A stretch of DNA of 64,000 bases from Sceloporus undulatus (taxonomy: Eukaryota > Chordata > Lepidosauria > Squamata > Phrynosomatidae), in contig NC_056529.1 in NCBI RefSeq assembly GCF_019175285.1, positions 18,828,775 through 18,892,774 on the forward strand, read 5' to 3'. The position numbers and the translations under genes are program-made. Position 1 is the first letter of the stretch, and the number at the start of each line of letters is the position of its first letter. This document shows, piece after piece, positions 23,101 through 64,000 of this stretch. A model generated the notes under the pieces. The model was not told the DNA's origin and made no database searches. It saw nothing but the letters and a program-made list of their open reading frames with translations.

Positions 23101-23275
23101 CAGTATGCAGAGATCTTATAGCACCTTTGAGACTAACTGGAAGAAGTTGGCAGCATGAGCTTTCATAGACTTCAGTCTACTTCCTCAGATGCTTTTGGAA
23201 GTAGACCAAAGTCTACAAAAGCTCATGTTGTCAACTTCTTTCAGTTACTCTCAAAGGTGCTGCAATATCTCTCTA
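23101..23275 (-). mobile_element. Penelope-like tail with intact hammerhead-like core
   Basis: On the minus strand CTGAGGA (23188-23182), a six-pair hairpin GTAGAC-TGAA-GTCTAT and GAAA (23164-23161) follow each other. A mirrored decayed copy lies on the plus strand to the right. Confidence 0.5.
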
Positions 23276-23947
23276 CATACTGATTCGGCTATATCTTTGA
23301 ATTCTTGGCTTACTTCTGTTGCTGCAAACTGAATTCAAAATGCAAATATAATTTGCACTCCATTAAACTTTGCACTCCCAAAATAGTTTGCACTCCATCA
23401 GGAGAGGGGAACGGAGAGCCGGTGGCGAAATCTCTTCCCAGTAGGTTCAGGCAAAACCAAACTGCGGAAGCCAGGTGCCATCTGTGAAATTGTCCAAGGT
23501 GTGCATTCCAAAAATGCATGCAAAGGAGAAAAAAAAATAACTTCACAAATAGCCCAGCCCTCCTTCAGTTGTGGTTCAGGTAACTGTACTAGAAAGACCA
23601 TGTAAATGTAAAAATTTGGTTTCCTTGGACACAGGGATGGGGGGGGGGAGGTTTAGGGGCTGCAATTCCTGAGAACTGATCCGTCCAGATATTTCAGACA
23701 CTCCAAGTAGGTCTGAGCCAGGAATTCGGCCCCTCCTAGGCACCTGTTGCGAGCGGTAGGTGTGGCGTCACCTTGTCGGCTTCAGGTAACAGCCACCTGA
23801 TCGCCTTTTCTCTCACTACATCCTTGGTTCGTAAGGGAATGTGAGCCTCAGCCAGGAAACAATAGCCCAAACCAACAGCCACACTGGCTGGAGAAGGATT
23901 TCTCAGCTCCTGCCTTTTTTCAGTTGCTGATCCTTGTGCCAATCGAG

Positions 23948-55499
<31,552 letters not shown>

Positions 55500-55955
55500 T
55501 GACAAGAATTAAACAACCAAGAGAGACTTGTGGCAACTTTCAGACTAACAGATTGTGGCATGTGCTTTTGTGTGACTTACAATCCCACTCCTCTGTGGTT
55601 CAAGGTTTCCATCCATGAAGGCAGGCATGCTGTTTGAATGATGATGAAGTTCCCAGGAGACTATTTGATCCTCTTTTTATACATCAGTGAAAGTCGGTCG
55701 GCAAGCAACTCTTAGATCAATGGAGTGATCATCAGCTGATAAGATTTCTTTTCCACATCACCTGCTGGTCCCTTAAAGCTTTTCAGAGATGCTGGATTGC
55801 TTCCAGTTGTTTTCTTTCTCTTACAAAGCTGTGTTTCATAGAGAAATATGGCCTAGAGGAACATCACTGTGAATCAATGGCATCAACATCATTTTGTCTA
55901 TTTATTTAATTTGCAAGAATGCCTTTTGTTAATAAAATATGTCTAAGACCTACTA
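55500..55955 (+). other. ATP2C2: ATP2C2 3' untranslated region (inferred)
   Basis: Non-repetitive sequence follows the TGA at 55497-55499 and reaches a canonical AATAAA at 55931-55936, so cleavage is expected about 10-30 nt later. The exact end is inferred. Confidence 0.7.
55931..55936 (+). promoter_or_regulatory. Polyadenylation signal AATAAA of ATP2C2
   Basis: Canonical hexamer 432 nt after the ATP2C2 stop codon and the first one in that direction. Confidence 0.7.
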
Positions 55956-56014
55956 AGGTGTAGTGATCCGAGTCTGTGGCTGGAATGCTGTTAGTGTCTT
56001 ACACATACATACAT

Positions 56015-56235
56015 TCCCCTACAGAAATGGTTGGGCATTTTTGTCTAATGAAGAATATCCATATTGAAAGTTGCTGAAACAGAGTTGGGCACACGGCGCC
56101 AACACACATGCTGCATTAATGTGTATGCACTACTGGTTGTACATTCAGTAGTGCATTCTGATGTCTTGGTTCAGTTGTGCAATCTTGCCATTCAACACAA
56201 AAGCTATATTGCACAAGTAGTGTGTAACCCCACAA
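56015..56235. repeat. Unclassified dispersed repeat, sister of 44370-44645
   Basis: GGGCATTTTTGTCTAATG and TTCAGTTGTGCAATCTTGCC match GGGACATTTTTGTCCAATGC and TTCAGTCGCACAACTTTGCC in the same order. Confidence 0.55.
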
Positions 56236-57589
56236 GCTACATGACCCCAGTGTAAGATTTTGGCCTGAGGAAAGGACTAGAAACATTCAAAACAGGTTTT
56301 CAGCCAACTACAAACTCACTGGGGAGACTTGGCCGATTATCAGCATTTGGTCTATCCGTCCTTCTAGGTGATGATAAAATAGGACTGGTGGCATGAGTGA
56401 GGGATGCTGGGAGTAGCAGTCCAGCAACATCTGCAGGACATCTACATTAGAAGAACTTCACATCTGACAAGCATTTGTTGTTCTCAACGGCAAATGTCAA
56501 AATAATTTCCTTTTGCTAGTGCAGAGTAGGAATTAGGTGGAGGACTATTGCGTATTGAACATGCACAAGTGATCAATAGATATAATATTTGTATTATATC
56601 CTATTTTCGAGAATGTATGCCACTGGCAGGTCTATTTTATTTTATTCTATTTTAAGTACAGCACTGTGTAAACCTACAGCGCTTTATAAATAAAGTGATG
56701 ATGATGATGATGATGATGATAATGCAGAAAACCCAACAGCATGTCGTAACTGGCATGGGCATGTGAGCAAGAACACATACATCAGCCACCAGTGCTCAGC
56801 TAGTTTCTTGAATTCCGGTTCCAAAACTCAAACCGAACTGTTGCTGTGGCTTTTATGACAGTGTTTTCTTTTCCAGCTATATTTACAAAAAAGGATGGAG
56901 ACGGAATCAAATTGAAAAAAGAAAATTACTAGGTACAGGAGCTCGAGAAAGAGCCCGAGGCATTTCTCTTTATTGTTGTTTGGCTGTATGTGATCTGACA
57001 CACATTGCTATAAAACAATCAAAGGGATACAAAAGAGAAAGAAAGAAAGAAAGAACTGTTGTGGCAACGATTGTAGTCCAAACATGCACACACACACCTT
57101 TTTCAGGCTCTGCCATTGCCACACTTTATGCCAAGGGAAATGCAGCCCCAGGGCCATTTGTGAGGGGCCCAGGCCTCTCCAGGACACCACAAAAATTGTT
57201 GGAAAATGTTCTTGAAAATATTTTTAACCATGCTCTCTGGGAAGACATCTCACCATGTTCTCCATCTCTGATTGTAGCTCATTGGTAGCACCTCATGAAG
57301 AGGATCTCAATTGCTAATCATTTGTTTTTTCCATTGGAAGACTTCAGGAGGAGAGCAACCAAAATCACAGATGCCTGACAAACAGGTTAACAACTGCTAA
57401 ACAAACCAACAGTGATAGGTTTTACTTCTCTAGACTGATGGTTACTTTAAAAACGGGCAGGTTCCAAGGGATCAGAGCCCCATTTCTACCCTACGACCCA
57501 CCATGCGCCACACCACTTTCCAAAAGAGAGGGATCAAACCTGAAAGCGCCCAGATGTCCCGTTATTTTTCTGGTTTCAAACAGGCACAG

Positions 57590-57790
57590 CTCATTGTGTC
57601 TTTGACGCCAACTTGCAATCCTATCGCAAGGTTTTCTTGGCAAAATTTATTCAGATGAGGTTTGTCGTTGCCTTCTTCTAAGGCTGAGAGAGTGTAGCAT
57701 GCCCAAAGTTACCCAGTGGGCCTCCACAGCTGACTGGAAATTCAAACCCTAGAATTCCAGAACTCTAGTCCGACTTTCCAACCATTACAT
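57590..57790 (-). mobile_element. MIR-like tRNA-derived SINE, decayed
   Basis: CAAGGTTTTCTTGGCAAAAT and TAAGGCTGAGAGAGTGTAGC through CAACCATTACATTACTCAAG. Confidence 0.65.
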
Positions 57791-58585
57791 TACTCAAGCT
57801 ATTAGGTTGATTCACTGCCATGAACACTGCAACACTGAAAACTGCTTTGGGATGTTTACAATGAAGAGTGGCTTGGGAATATCTTAATAAAGAAATAAAA
57901 GAAGGCTGCAGTACAAACTATTTCCTTCAATGGCTACAGGTTTTAAACGTGTCACCAAGGCAATGTTGCACATAAAAGGCATACTAGTCATTGAAGATCA
58001 GAAGTAAATTGGCTTCTCAACTTAGCTGCTAAGGAAGTTGTGCCAGAATGGTCCCTCAGAATCTGTGGACAAGCCGACGGACCCATTTCCACCCACTGTT
58101 TTTTGTTCTCTGTATTTATTCTGTACGCTTTCAAAGGGAATACAGGGATTTAGGGAGCAGAGCACTGTCAAAAAGCAGAAATCATTGAAATGAGGAGCCA
58201 CTATGTGCCATTATGAATACCACTGTACAGTGCTCTGGTTCCTAAGCCATTGGGGGTCTGAAGGAAATGGCTTTGGCTTGTCTTATTATGGAAGACAGTT
58301 TGCAAAGACCCTTCTGAGTCGTGAAAGCAAGCTCCATCCCATCCAAAACTCCCATGATCCCTCAGCATTGGCCATATTATCTGGAGCTGAAGGGAATGAC
58401 ACTCCAAAACATATACAGGGCAATGTCGGAAGAGGCTACCTTCAAATTAAACCAGCTATCAAAATCATGCATTCATCCTACTTCATTCCACCATCTCTGA
58501 TGATATACCCCAATGTTCATGGAGTATGTCTTCCAACCAAGCAACCTCCTATTCCAGGAAAACATTTGGACCGTTATACAAGCTA

Positions 58586-59170
58586 CTGTATATATATACT
58601 CATGCATAAGTCTAGAAATCTTAATCAAAAAACTGACTCAAAAAACCTGGGTCAACTTATCCAGGGGTCAATGCAAGTACTGTACTTTAACTCTTATCAA
58701 AAAGGAAACCATGCCCTAGTGAAAGGTGAGAGCTTAATCTCTTCTCAAAGCACCTAAAAGAAGCATCAACCCTCTCTACTATTCCCTCCGTCCAGCCTTT
58801 AGGGTGAGTGCAAAAAGTAACGCCTATCAAAAATTTTAAAGATCTTTAGCATCGTTTTTGACAGTGGAACACACTCCCTTGGAGTGTAGTGGAGTCTCCT
58901 TCCTTAGAGGTCTTTAAACAGAGGCTGGATGGCCATCTGTCAGGGATGCTTTGATTGAGAGTTCCTGCATGGCAGAATGGGGTTGGACTGGATGGCCCTT
59001 GCGGTCTCTTCCAATTCTATGATTCCTTTGCTTCATTCTTTACATCCTTTGTCACATGTTGCTCAGTTTACCCTTGACTTATCCATGGGTCATATCAAAA
59101 TCTCTAATTTTGGCCCCCAAACCTGCACTCGACTTATATGTGGGGTCAACTTATAGTCAAGTCTATACGG
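58586..59170. mobile_element. TA-flanked TIR element interrupted by a CR1 copy
   Basis: Left CTGTATATATATACTCATGC and right CTTATAGTCAAGTCTATACG. Same family as 50369-50979. Confidence 0.75.
58850..59030 (+). mobile_element. CR1 LINE 3' end
   Basis: GAGGCTGGATGGCCATCTGT, GGGGTTGGACTGGATGGCCC and CAATTCTATGATTC are the typical CR1 3' terminus. Confidence 0.92.
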
Positions 59171-59262
59171 TAGTTGTCACAAGTTGGTAATATAGGGCTC
59201 AAAGAGTCCCCCACCCGCTGCAGGAAACTCTTCACTCTGTGCTCAGGCAAAAGCTTCCAAGC

Positions 59263-59268
59263 TTTATT
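59263..59268 (-). promoter_or_regulatory. Possible polyadenylation signal overlapping the MEAK7 stop codon
   Basis: On the minus strand the end of the reading frame reads CTCAGAATAAAGC: the last Glu codon and TAA stop together form AATAAA. If used, the 3' UTR would be only tens of bases. Other minus-strand AATAAA hexamers occur near 58116 and 56967, so use of this one is uncertain. Confidence 0.35.
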
Positions 59269-62200
59269 CTGAGTTGTTACTGTCTCCATCTTCATCCGGT
59301 GCCCGCAATCCATCACTCTGACGGCTCTTTCCAATCATCTCCAGCAAGGCTTGAGCCTCGGGGTCTGCATCCAGGATGCTCTTCTGCCCTTTGCCCTGAA
59401 ACAAAACCCAAAAGACAAGTTGGAGGAGGGAAAGGGGCCAGAAAGTCAATCATGGAGGCATGTCACGGTCAACCTGTCCTGGAACTCTTTCTTCAGCTTG
59501 TCAAGGCTGTTCCAAGGAGATCACGTGGCTTCTGGTCTACCCCTTGTCACTCTGCAAACAGCAGAACAGGTTTTACAGGGTGGGCACCGATGCAGGCACA
59601 CATACAACACACAGACATGACAACCTGCTTCACCAGTCCAGTCTAACAAGTTGGATCAGGCTACAAGGCTGCCTGAAAGGGATGGAGAAGCAGGCCTGCG
59701 TCACAATATAATCTTTGATCGCTAATATTTTCTTAAGCCGCATCCTTAGTGCACCGTTGGGCAGAGGGGAGAGAAGAAATCAAGAAGACACCCAGACTTT
59801 TTTTTGTCAGGTAAAAAAGCAACCCGCCTTCCTCACTAAAAAAATAAGAGACTTTAGGAATAAAACAAGGGATTTAAAAATTATATGCATTTTTAAATGG
59901 TCTGCAGTTGCTGCTCGATAGCAGAATTAATGCGATTTGACACCATTTTAACTGTCATGGCTCCATCCTATGGGATCCTGGGATCTGCATTTTGTTGCGC
60001 CGCCAGAGTTCTCCAACAGAGAAGGCTAATTATCTCATTAAACTACACATCCCAGAATTCCATAGCACTGAGCAATTAAAATGGTGTCAAACTGGATTAT
60101 TTCTCCAATGTAAATGCTGTCTACATGTTGCTGATTGCTATCGCTGTTCCTGCAGTGCAGAGACTTAAAAAGGAAGAGGAATTCCTTTGACAGAAAATGT
60201 TGCATTCTGAGCAAGACAGAATTAGCTCCTTCTGAACTAACAACTGGAGTTTTACATCTCTCTCACTTGCCATCTCTCTTGTTTTCTTCTAGCACATGCG
60301 GCCCTTTTTTATTTCCAGAAAGAAAATGACTGCTACTGTCACAGCTGGATTGCATTAAGGGACAGGAACGAGGAGTTGGAGAAAGGAAGTGTGTGTGTTC
60401 TGGGGGTGGGCATAAGTGACTTTAAAATACTTATGTTATTGACTTGAAAGAGTAACATTTACAGTCATCCAGGTCATCAGGGCAGATGACACAGAAGATT
60501 AAGAACAGAATGGAATACAAACAAATTTAAAAGCCTAGTCAATTTATAAAACACACCACAAAAGCTCATCTAAGACTCAACCAAAATTAATGGCTCCATA
60601 AAAGGCTTAAGCAAATGGGAGAGATTTAGCCTGGTGCCCCAAAGATAACTATCGCAACACCAAGCAAACAAAACTAGAGAAGGAGTTTCAGAACATAGAG
60701 AAGGAGGAGGGAAACTACAGCTTGCAGGGCTCATGCAACTCTTCCAGTCCCTTCGTGTGCCCTTCCCCAAATCCCCAATCTACCCCCAATCTCCTGCACA
60801 TGCACCCAAATGAGAGCAATGAGAAAACTCTCACTTCTCATGCAGGCTTCCAGGAGCAGTAGATTAGTTTCAACACCACCCCTCATGTGGCCATACAACC
60901 CAGTGTAGGTGAGCAGGACAAAATTTGGCCCCTATTGCACTTGGTTTCCCTCCCTCCTTCTTTAGAGCCTGCTTGGTGATGGATTGTTAAAAACTCTTCC
61001 CAAAGACACTTTGCTGGTATTACTTTATTATTTTTTAGCACCAAGTGAAAAGAGGTATTTTCTCCTGAAGTATTAAAAGGTAAAGGTAGTCCCTTGATAT
61101 ACTGTCTAGTCATAACCAACTGTAGGGGGTGGTGCTCATCTCCGTTTCTAAGCCAAAGAGCCAGCATTGTCCAAGGAGTGCTCAGGTGGCCAGCATGACT
61201 ACACTGAACGCTGTTACCTTCCCACTGAGATGTGGCACCCATTTATCTACTTGCATTTGCATGCTTTCGAACTGCTAGGTTGGCAGAAGCTGGGACTAGT
61301 GACAGGAGCTCACCCCATCATGCAGCACTCCGGCCTCGAACTGCTAACCTTCTGATCTTCTGATCATCAGAACTGGCGTCTTAACCACTAAGCCACCACT
61401 ATTAGTAGACAGTTTTATTTCTCATGTCATCCGCTACTTCATTCTGAACTGCCATGCCATTGGGATTGTTGTACTGTGATTACAGTACAACCTCCGTATC
61501 CATGGAACTGGTACCAACAGTTTCACTTACTTATATCCGAAAAACTATGTTCTCTCTAGGCATTTTCTAGGTCCTCCAGCGCGATTCTATAGTATGTTTC
61601 TGGTAGAAGTTGACCACAGAGTCACACTAGAAATACCTAGAGAGGTGTTCTCTCTAGGAATCGCTAGGTCCTCCATCATGACTCTATGTTCAACTTCTGC
61701 TGGAAGCCATTCATTTCAATAGTTTGCTATTAGCCAGAGATCTGTGTTTCCCTCGTAAATCTGGGAATGTATCCCTCCCAGATACAGGAGTCATACTGTA
61801 TTAATGTTGTTCTCAAGCTGACTTTTTTAGCCATCTTGGAAGTTTCTGCTGACACAAACAATTAGGTGCCACCAAAGAGAAGACCCTGCTTCTGGTGACT
61901 ATCCTGGCCCATGGTAAGACACAGACATCTGCCTTGCAGTATCTCTGAAGAAAATTTTCACACTGAGCGCTCCTCTGATGCATGAATTTCATGTGCTAGT
62001 TTGAGTGCATGAAAAAAGGTTAGTTCTGCCAGAGTAGCAACAAAATCAGTCACTTACGGTAGCATTTTCTGGGAGGCCTCCCACTGCCCACACCTCCATG
62101 GCATCCAGCGTGAAGTTCTCCTTGGCTGAGAGTTGAGGGCTGTTGTACGTGGTGCACTTTGGCTTGGCTTTGCTGTGGCCCTTCCCATAGTTACCGTCTA

Positions 62201-64000
62201 CCCAGAGGCCGAAGTATTCATGTTGTCCGCCCATACCCTTGGAAGGAAAAGAAAAGTTCACCAAATGCAAGGAAGCAAATGACGCCCCTTCAGCCACTGT
62301 GGTCCACTGACTAAACATATCAGCACTGGAAAGGGACAGAAGACCACACTCAGTGACAACCCAACCAAAAGCCAAGAGTGTCACCTGCACTGTCATCACC
62401 CTAACAAGTCCATCAAACTAAAAGACTACTGCAAACTATAACTGGCCCTGTCACTGTCACATTATGATATCAGGGAACAACTTCATACTCACAAGTCCAT
62501 TTGGCATTGTCTGCTGCCCATGATTCAAATACATGTAGTGGTCATTGTAGCCCGTGTAGGTGAACACCCCGAGTGCAGGAGAAATGGAAAACAAAAAGCA
62601 TGCGTTGTTGCCTGTAAACAACAGTGGTACAAAGAGTCAGATTCCAAAGAAAAGGAAACCATGGAAGACAAGTAACTGGGATTGTCTTCTAGGCTGCATC
62701 CACGCTGTAGAAATGATCCAGTTTGACACCAGTTTAACTTCCACGGTTCAATGCTATGGATTTCTGGGAACTTTAGTCTTGCAAGGCATTTAGCCTTCTC
62801 TGCCAGAAAACTCTATAATTCCACAGCACTGAACCATGGCAGTTTGAGCAGTGTCAAACTAGATTATTTCTGCAGTGTGGATGCAGCCCTAGAGAGATTA
62901 ATTGGGAAAAGAACCATAAGAAGAATGACTCATTGCAACCATGTCATGGTCACTGATGGATTTTGGTTTCTGTCTTCCTGGGAGTTGTGCTCCAAAATAG
63001 TCACTTTGCTAAGCTGTCCTACAACCCATGGGGTTTTTGTGTGTTTTTCTTTGTGTATATACACACACTCATATATCTCTGGGAAGTTGAGATCACTGGG
63101 TGAACACTTTCTCTCTCTTTCCATCCCTCTATACATTCCTCTACCCTATACACGTTTGTGTAAAATTACTAAGGGCCTTAGAGTTGTGATGTCTTTGACT
63201 CAACAGAATCAAATGTAGAATCAAGGCTGCCACCTCCTGGGCAAGAATAGACATCATCTATATAGTGATCACATTTTTAAAATTATTATGCTCCATGTTT
63301 CATAGTAAAGGTTGCAGAATTGGCAGAATAAAACTTCCAATACCCGGGGGATGATTACAGAATAAGTTAATTTGGGGTGGTGCAAATGAGTTGCACTGAG
63401 CTACTCAGCCCGATTTATACGACTTGCAGACTAGCAGATGTTCTTGGCACAAAATGTGGGCTGAATAGAGAATTGGTGAAAATACAAAACCAAACTAGAA
63501 AGTGTACAGAACTCTGTGCACATGGGAAATTATTCTTTCAAAGTACAGCATCTAGCATTCACAGGCTATTTTGGGTGATTCCAGGAACTACAATCCAAAC
63601 AGTATTTTTTTCTGGCTTCTGGGGGTGAAAAATACAGTGGGCCTTTGGTATCTGCTAGGGTTTGGTTCCAGGACCCCCTGTGGATACCAAAATCTATGGA
63701 TGCTCAAGTCCCAATACATACATTGGCATCGTAAAATGGTGTCCCTTATATAAATTGGCAAAAGCAAGTTTTGCTATTTGGAATTTATACTTTTAAAAAA
63801 TATTTTCAAGCCATGGATGTTTGAATCTCTGGATAAAGAATCCATGGATACAGAGAGCTGGCTGTAATTGCAATCTCCATAAAACACAAGACCCGACATC
63901 AACAAGCAAAGAAGGGTGAAGGAAACAGGAATCTTCACCTTGAAACTGAGGCTTCACTTCCCAGGAGCACGAAGAAAACCCACCAAATATGTAGCCATCA
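59264..64000 (-). CDS. MEAK7: MTOR-associated protein MEAK7 (TLDC1), 3' part only, last four coding exons
   Basis: MEAK7 is a lysosome-associated TLDc protein linked to an alternative mTOR signalling complex in mammals. On the minus strand the exons are 64000-63939 (cut by the window edge), 62611-62493, 62237-62058 and 59395-59264. All junctions are GT-AG and phases agree. Together they give about 163 residues, roughly the last third of a protein of about 456. Visible TLDc parts are FGGFSSCSWEVKPQFQG, CFLFSIS, TGYNDHYMYLNHGQQ, GMGGQHEYFGLW, YNSPQLSAKENF and AMEVWAVGG; the tail after the domain has KSILDADPEAQALLE. The last intron (2.7 kb) contains SINE and MITE insertions. The gene converges on ATP2C2, as in human. 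The myristoylated N-terminus lies outside the window. Confidence 0.97.
59918..60115. mobile_element. Palindromic MITE, CAGTTTGA family
   Basis: CAGAATTAATGCGATTTGAC pairs with GTGTCAAACTGGATTATTTC. Located in the last MEAK7 intron. Confidence 0.8.
60116..61073. other. MEAK7 intron, unclassified
   Basis: No exon-like signal on the minus strand and no named repeat seen. Confidence 0.4.
61074..61402 (-). mobile_element. tRNA-derived squamate SINE, about 330 bp
   Basis: Minus strand starts GTGGTGGCTTAGTGGTTAAG (A box) with CAGTTCGAGGCCGGAGTGC (B box), then CTAGTCCCAGCTTCTGCC, and ends GGGACTACCTTTACCTTTT. Distinct from the Sauria and MIR-like families. Confidence 0.85.
61483..61798. mobile_element. 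TA-flanked TIR element with internal inverted repeats
   Basis: Starts CAGTACAACCTCCGTATCC and ends ACAGGAGTCATACTG, with TA at 61481-61482 and 61799-61800. Confidence 0.7.
62692..62889. mobile_element. Palindromic MITE, CAGTTTGA family, near full length
   Basis: GGCTGCATCCACGCTGTAGA mirrors CTGCAGTGTGGATGCAGCC. CTA is present just outside both ends, a possible 3-bp target duplication. About 80 bp from a MEAK7 exon. Confidence 0.85.
63635..63864. mobile_element. Tigger/Pogo-like MITE with TA target site
   Basis: Starts CAGTGGGCCTTTGGTATCTG and ends CAGAGAGCTGGCTG, TA at 63633-63634 and 63865-63866. It ends about 75 bp from a MEAK7 splice donor. Confidence 0.85.

Larger units (their letters stand above)
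55956..58585. other. Convergent intergenic space ATP2C2-MEAK7
   Basis: Contains an unclassified repeat (56015-56235), an (ATG)n tract (56695-56720), an exon-like piece (56877-56932), a MIR-like SINE (57590-57790) and otherwise unrecognised sequence. Confidence 0.5.

Noticed and set aside
62046-62399. Minus-strand frame running upstream of the MEAK7 exon
   Set aside because: Only 62058-62237 is exon; the upstream part is intron read through beyond a good acceptor.

Overview
The window is nuclear DNA from a vertebrate, almost certainly a squamate reptile and probably an iguanian-type lizard. The evidence is a Sauria-type SINE next to RTE/BovB-like LINE fragments, CR1 fragments, MIR-like and 5S-rRNA-derived SINEs, very many short palindromic DNA transposons, and intron-rich genes whose predicted proteins align closely with human proteins I remember. 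Two runs of exactly 10 N (8052-8061 and 49693-49702) are assembly gaps.

Three protein-coding genes are present. WFDC1 (plus strand, 7746-17979) has six coding exons for a complete 220-residue secreted WAP-domain protein. ATP2C2 (plus strand, 23948-55499) has 27 coding exons for a complete 944-residue secretory-pathway Ca2+/Mn2+ ATPase, SPCA2. MEAK7/TLDC1 (minus strand, 59264 to beyond 64000) shows only its last four coding exons, which carry the end of the TLDc domain. Order and orientation match the human 16q24.1 block WFDC1-ATP2C2-MEAK7, with ATP2C2 and MEAK7 convergent. Every exon was joined by hand: all splice sites are GT-AG and the phases agree throughout, with no break in any of the three genes.

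Layout: 1-7745 is intergenic and repeat-rich; 7746-17979 is WFDC1; 17980-23947 is intergenic with MITEs and an antisense CR1; 23948-55499 is ATP2C2, with introns from about 100 bp to about 4.4 kb packed with transposons and microsatellites; 55500-59263 holds the ATP2C2 3' UTR and the space between convergent genes; 59264-64000 is the end of MEAK7.

The genes do not form an operon-like system. WFDC1 is a secreted factor, SPCA2 a Golgi/secretory-pathway ion pump and MEAK7 an mTOR-linked TLDc protein; they are neighbours by conserved synteny. I found no undescribed biological system. The more unusual content is in the repeats: nested transposons with readable target-site duplications, tandem long palindromes, hammerhead-like cores in Penelope-like tails, a 44-45 bp minisatellite, and some dispersed families I could not name. 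I recognised no retroviral, LTR or other capsid-bearing element.
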